Below are positions 6,608 to 7,165 of a DNA stretch of 7,165 nucleotides, piece by piece. The translations under genes were made by a program, and so were the position numbers. This stretch comes from Solobacterium sp. (lineage in GTDB: Bacteria; Bacillota_I; Bacilli_A; Erysipelotrichales; Erysipelotrichaceae). The notes beneath the pieces are model-generated. The model searched no databases. It was not told where the DNA came from and saw only the letters and a program-made list of their open reading frames with translations. Position 1 is the stretch's first letter, and each line of letters begins with the position of its first letter. The stretch is from assembly GCA_016291725.1 (NCBI GenBank), contig JAEEYJ010000046.1, forward strand, positions 1-7,165, given 5' to 3'.

Positions 6608-6620
6608 TGATATCATTATA
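6608..6620 (-). promoter_or_regulatory. probable -10 region and half-operator of the YhhN-PPC operon
   Basis: Read leftward, 6620-6615 is a perfect TATAAT, and the next bases complete TGATATCA (6615-6608). Transcription would begin near 6608, giving a leader of about 15 bases that just holds the ribosome site. No good -35 hexamer is found at 16-18 bases upstream, so the promoter may be weak or need an activator. The run ATAATGATATCA is identical, in the same register to the -10 box, to that of the exporter promoter at 1105-1116. Confidence 0.5.
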
Positions 6621-6768
6621 TGCGCAATCCTGCAGGGAAAGGAGATCTACAGTTGCTGTACCTGCCGTTTCAGCGCAAATATGGATAGGAAGGATCGGTT
6701 CAGCCGTTTCTGTTTCCAGGGTGGATTTACCTGTGAGAAAACAGAGGCCGCAACAGCTGTCCTCGTGC

Positions 6769-6796
6769 TTGCAGGGGCAGGGGAACTGTATACAAT
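6769..6796 (+). promoter_or_regulatory. possible promoter for the GNAT gene
   Basis: TTGCAG at 6769-6774 and TACAAT at 6791-6796 are 16 bases apart. The -10 matches consensus at five of six positions, the -35 only at its TTG. It would start a transcript near 6803, about 105 bases before the small upstream ORF and 170 before the acetyltransferase. Confidence 0.35.
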
Positions 6797-6820
6797 AGAT
6801 TATGAAGATCAACAGAAGGC

Positions 6821-6848
6821 GCCGGCCTATGCAGGGAGTGCAGCCGGC
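6821..6848 (+). other. possible leader hairpin
   Basis: GCCGGC (6821-6826) pairs with GCCGGC (6843-6848), and TGCA (6830-6833) with TGCA (6839-6842). The loop is GGGAG, with a three-base bulge on the 5' side. An alternative outer pairing of GCGCC (6819-6823) with GGCGC (6850-6854) competes with it. No T-run follows, so it is not a terminator. It matches no riboswitch I recognise. Confidence 0.3.
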
Positions 6849-6908
6849 TGGCGCATCACAGCAGATGAGCAGCAGGCAGCCTGCCATACACTCCGAAGGT
6901 AGACATAG

Positions 6909-6977
6909 ATGAATGAAGCACAGAATAAAGCAATCCCGGTCAGCCTGATCCAGGATACTGCGGGGTGGAACAAATGA
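6909..6977 (+). CDS. possible 22-codon upstream ORF coupled to the GNAT gene
   Basis: ATG at 6909 follows GAAGGT (6895-6900) and opens 22 codons ending at TGA 6975-6977. That stop overlaps the start of the acetyltransferase in an ATGA arrangement typical of translational coupling. The peptide begins MNEAQNKAIPVSLIQ and has no recognisable function. Its frame has a stop directly upstream (TAG 6906-6908), so it is not the tail of a longer gene here. It may be a leader ORF that controls the downstream start, or chance. Confidence 0.3.
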   Translation: MNEAQNKAIPVSLIQDTAGWNK

Positions 6978-7165
6978 TCCTGCAGAAGCTACGGGAAGAT
7001 GAGACGGATCTCCTGAAGGATTTCCTGTACGAGGCCATCTTTGTACCGGAAGGAACGGCACACCCGGACCGGTCGATCGTTGATCGTCCGGAACTGGCAG
7101 TCTATTACGAAGGATTCGGAACCGGACCGGCTGATTACGGTCTTGCAGCGGAAGAAGACGGCAGA
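6974..7165 (+). CDS. GNAT family N-acetyltransferase, N-terminal part (3' truncated by window edge)
   Basis: Sixty-four codons run open to the end of the window. The start reads MILQKLREDETDLLKDFLYE and continues AIFVPEG, then RPELAVYYEGFG and a strand with LAAEEDGR. This is the characteristic beginning of a GNAT subfamily in Firmicutes, with strand 1, helix 1 carrying the FLYEAIF.PEG pattern, and the strand 2 to 3 hairpin starting at the end. The acetyl-CoA binding motif A would lie beyond the window, so catalytic completeness cannot be judged and the substrate is unknown. A GGGGTGG at 6962-6968 precedes the ATG by five bases; an in-frame GTG at 6965 is a less likely alternative start. Confidence 0.8.
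   Translation, partial: MILQKLREDETDLLKDFLYEAIFVPEGTAHPDRSIVDRPELAVYYEGFGTGPADYGLAAEEDGR

Larger units (their letters stand above)
6594..6908. other. gene-poor divergent intergenic region
   Basis: About 315 bases lie between the leftward YhhN-like gene and the short ORF before the acetyltransferase. It holds the leftward -10 region near 6608-6620, a possible rightward promoter at 6769-6796 and a hairpin at 6821-6848. Several frames happen to be open across it on both strands, but none has a ribosome site matched to a start codon and a convincing protein sequence. It is long for a promoter region in this otherwise compact window and could hold a decayed gene or a structured leader. Confidence 0.5.

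Noticed and set aside
6090..6902. Long plus-strand frame antisense to the YhhN-like gene
   Set aside because: It is a charged, low-complexity shadow of the membrane protein gene, with no ribosome site and no family resemblance.
6961..6974. T-box-like GGGTGG element before the GNAT gene
   Set aside because: The match is only the GGGTGG core, without the following ACCGCG or an antiterminator and terminator pair; it is better read as the ribosome site.
5916..7061. Extended minus-strand frame of the YhhN-like gene (381 codons)
   Set aside because: The extra N-terminal part is Cys- and Pro-rich without domain character, has no ribosome site at its first ATG, and crosses the TATAAT box and the start of the GNAT gene. 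The 225-residue form matches the family length.

Overview
The window reads as low-to-mid GC Firmicutes chromosome. The genes have strong AGGAGG-type ribosome sites, short gaps and overlapping starts. The CatA-like acetyltransferase, the EcsA/CcmA-like exporter ATPase with its large ABC-2 permease, the YhhN membrane protein and the PPC (DUF296) protein are all at home there. Base composition near 50% GC would fit Erysipelotrichales or a related gut lineage, but that assignment is an inference from overall look only. No rRNA, tRNA, CRISPR array, transposase or phage gene was seen.

Layout from left to right: the C-terminal part of an unrecognised protein (1-384, +); a chloramphenicol acetyltransferase-like enzyme 15 bases later (400-1050, +); a clear sigma-A-type promoter whose -10 box sits in the centre of a perfect palindrome (1081-1120); an ABC exporter operon with its ATPase (1160-1888) and a 12-TM permease (1878-3479) overlapping by 11 bases; a possible 24-codon ORF starting on the permease stop codon; and a 589-residue acidic lipoprotein with repeated C-terminal modules (3590-5359). 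A bidirectional terminator (about 5395-5426) separates this rightward block from a leftward pair. That pair is a YhhN/lysoplasmalogenase-like membrane protein (5916-6593, -) followed by a PPC-domain protein (5470-5892, -). To the right, a 315-base gene-poor stretch with a possible structured leader and a 22-codon upstream ORF leads into the N-terminus of a GNAT acetyltransferase (6974 to the window end, +).

The exporter ATPase and permease are translationally coupled and almost certainly form one complex. The lipoprotein follows with no convincing terminator between, so it may be an extracytoplasmic partner, but that is inference. The most interesting signal is regulatory. The self-complementary octamer TGATATCA occurs three times in the window, always intergenic. 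Two copies, 11 bases apart, form the palindrome on the exporter promoter. The third sits next to the TATAAT box of the leftward YhhN-PPC operon, in the same register relative to the -10 box. This suggests that one unidentified regulator could control both units. No regulator with a recognisable DNA-binding domain of a classical repressor family is encoded in the window.
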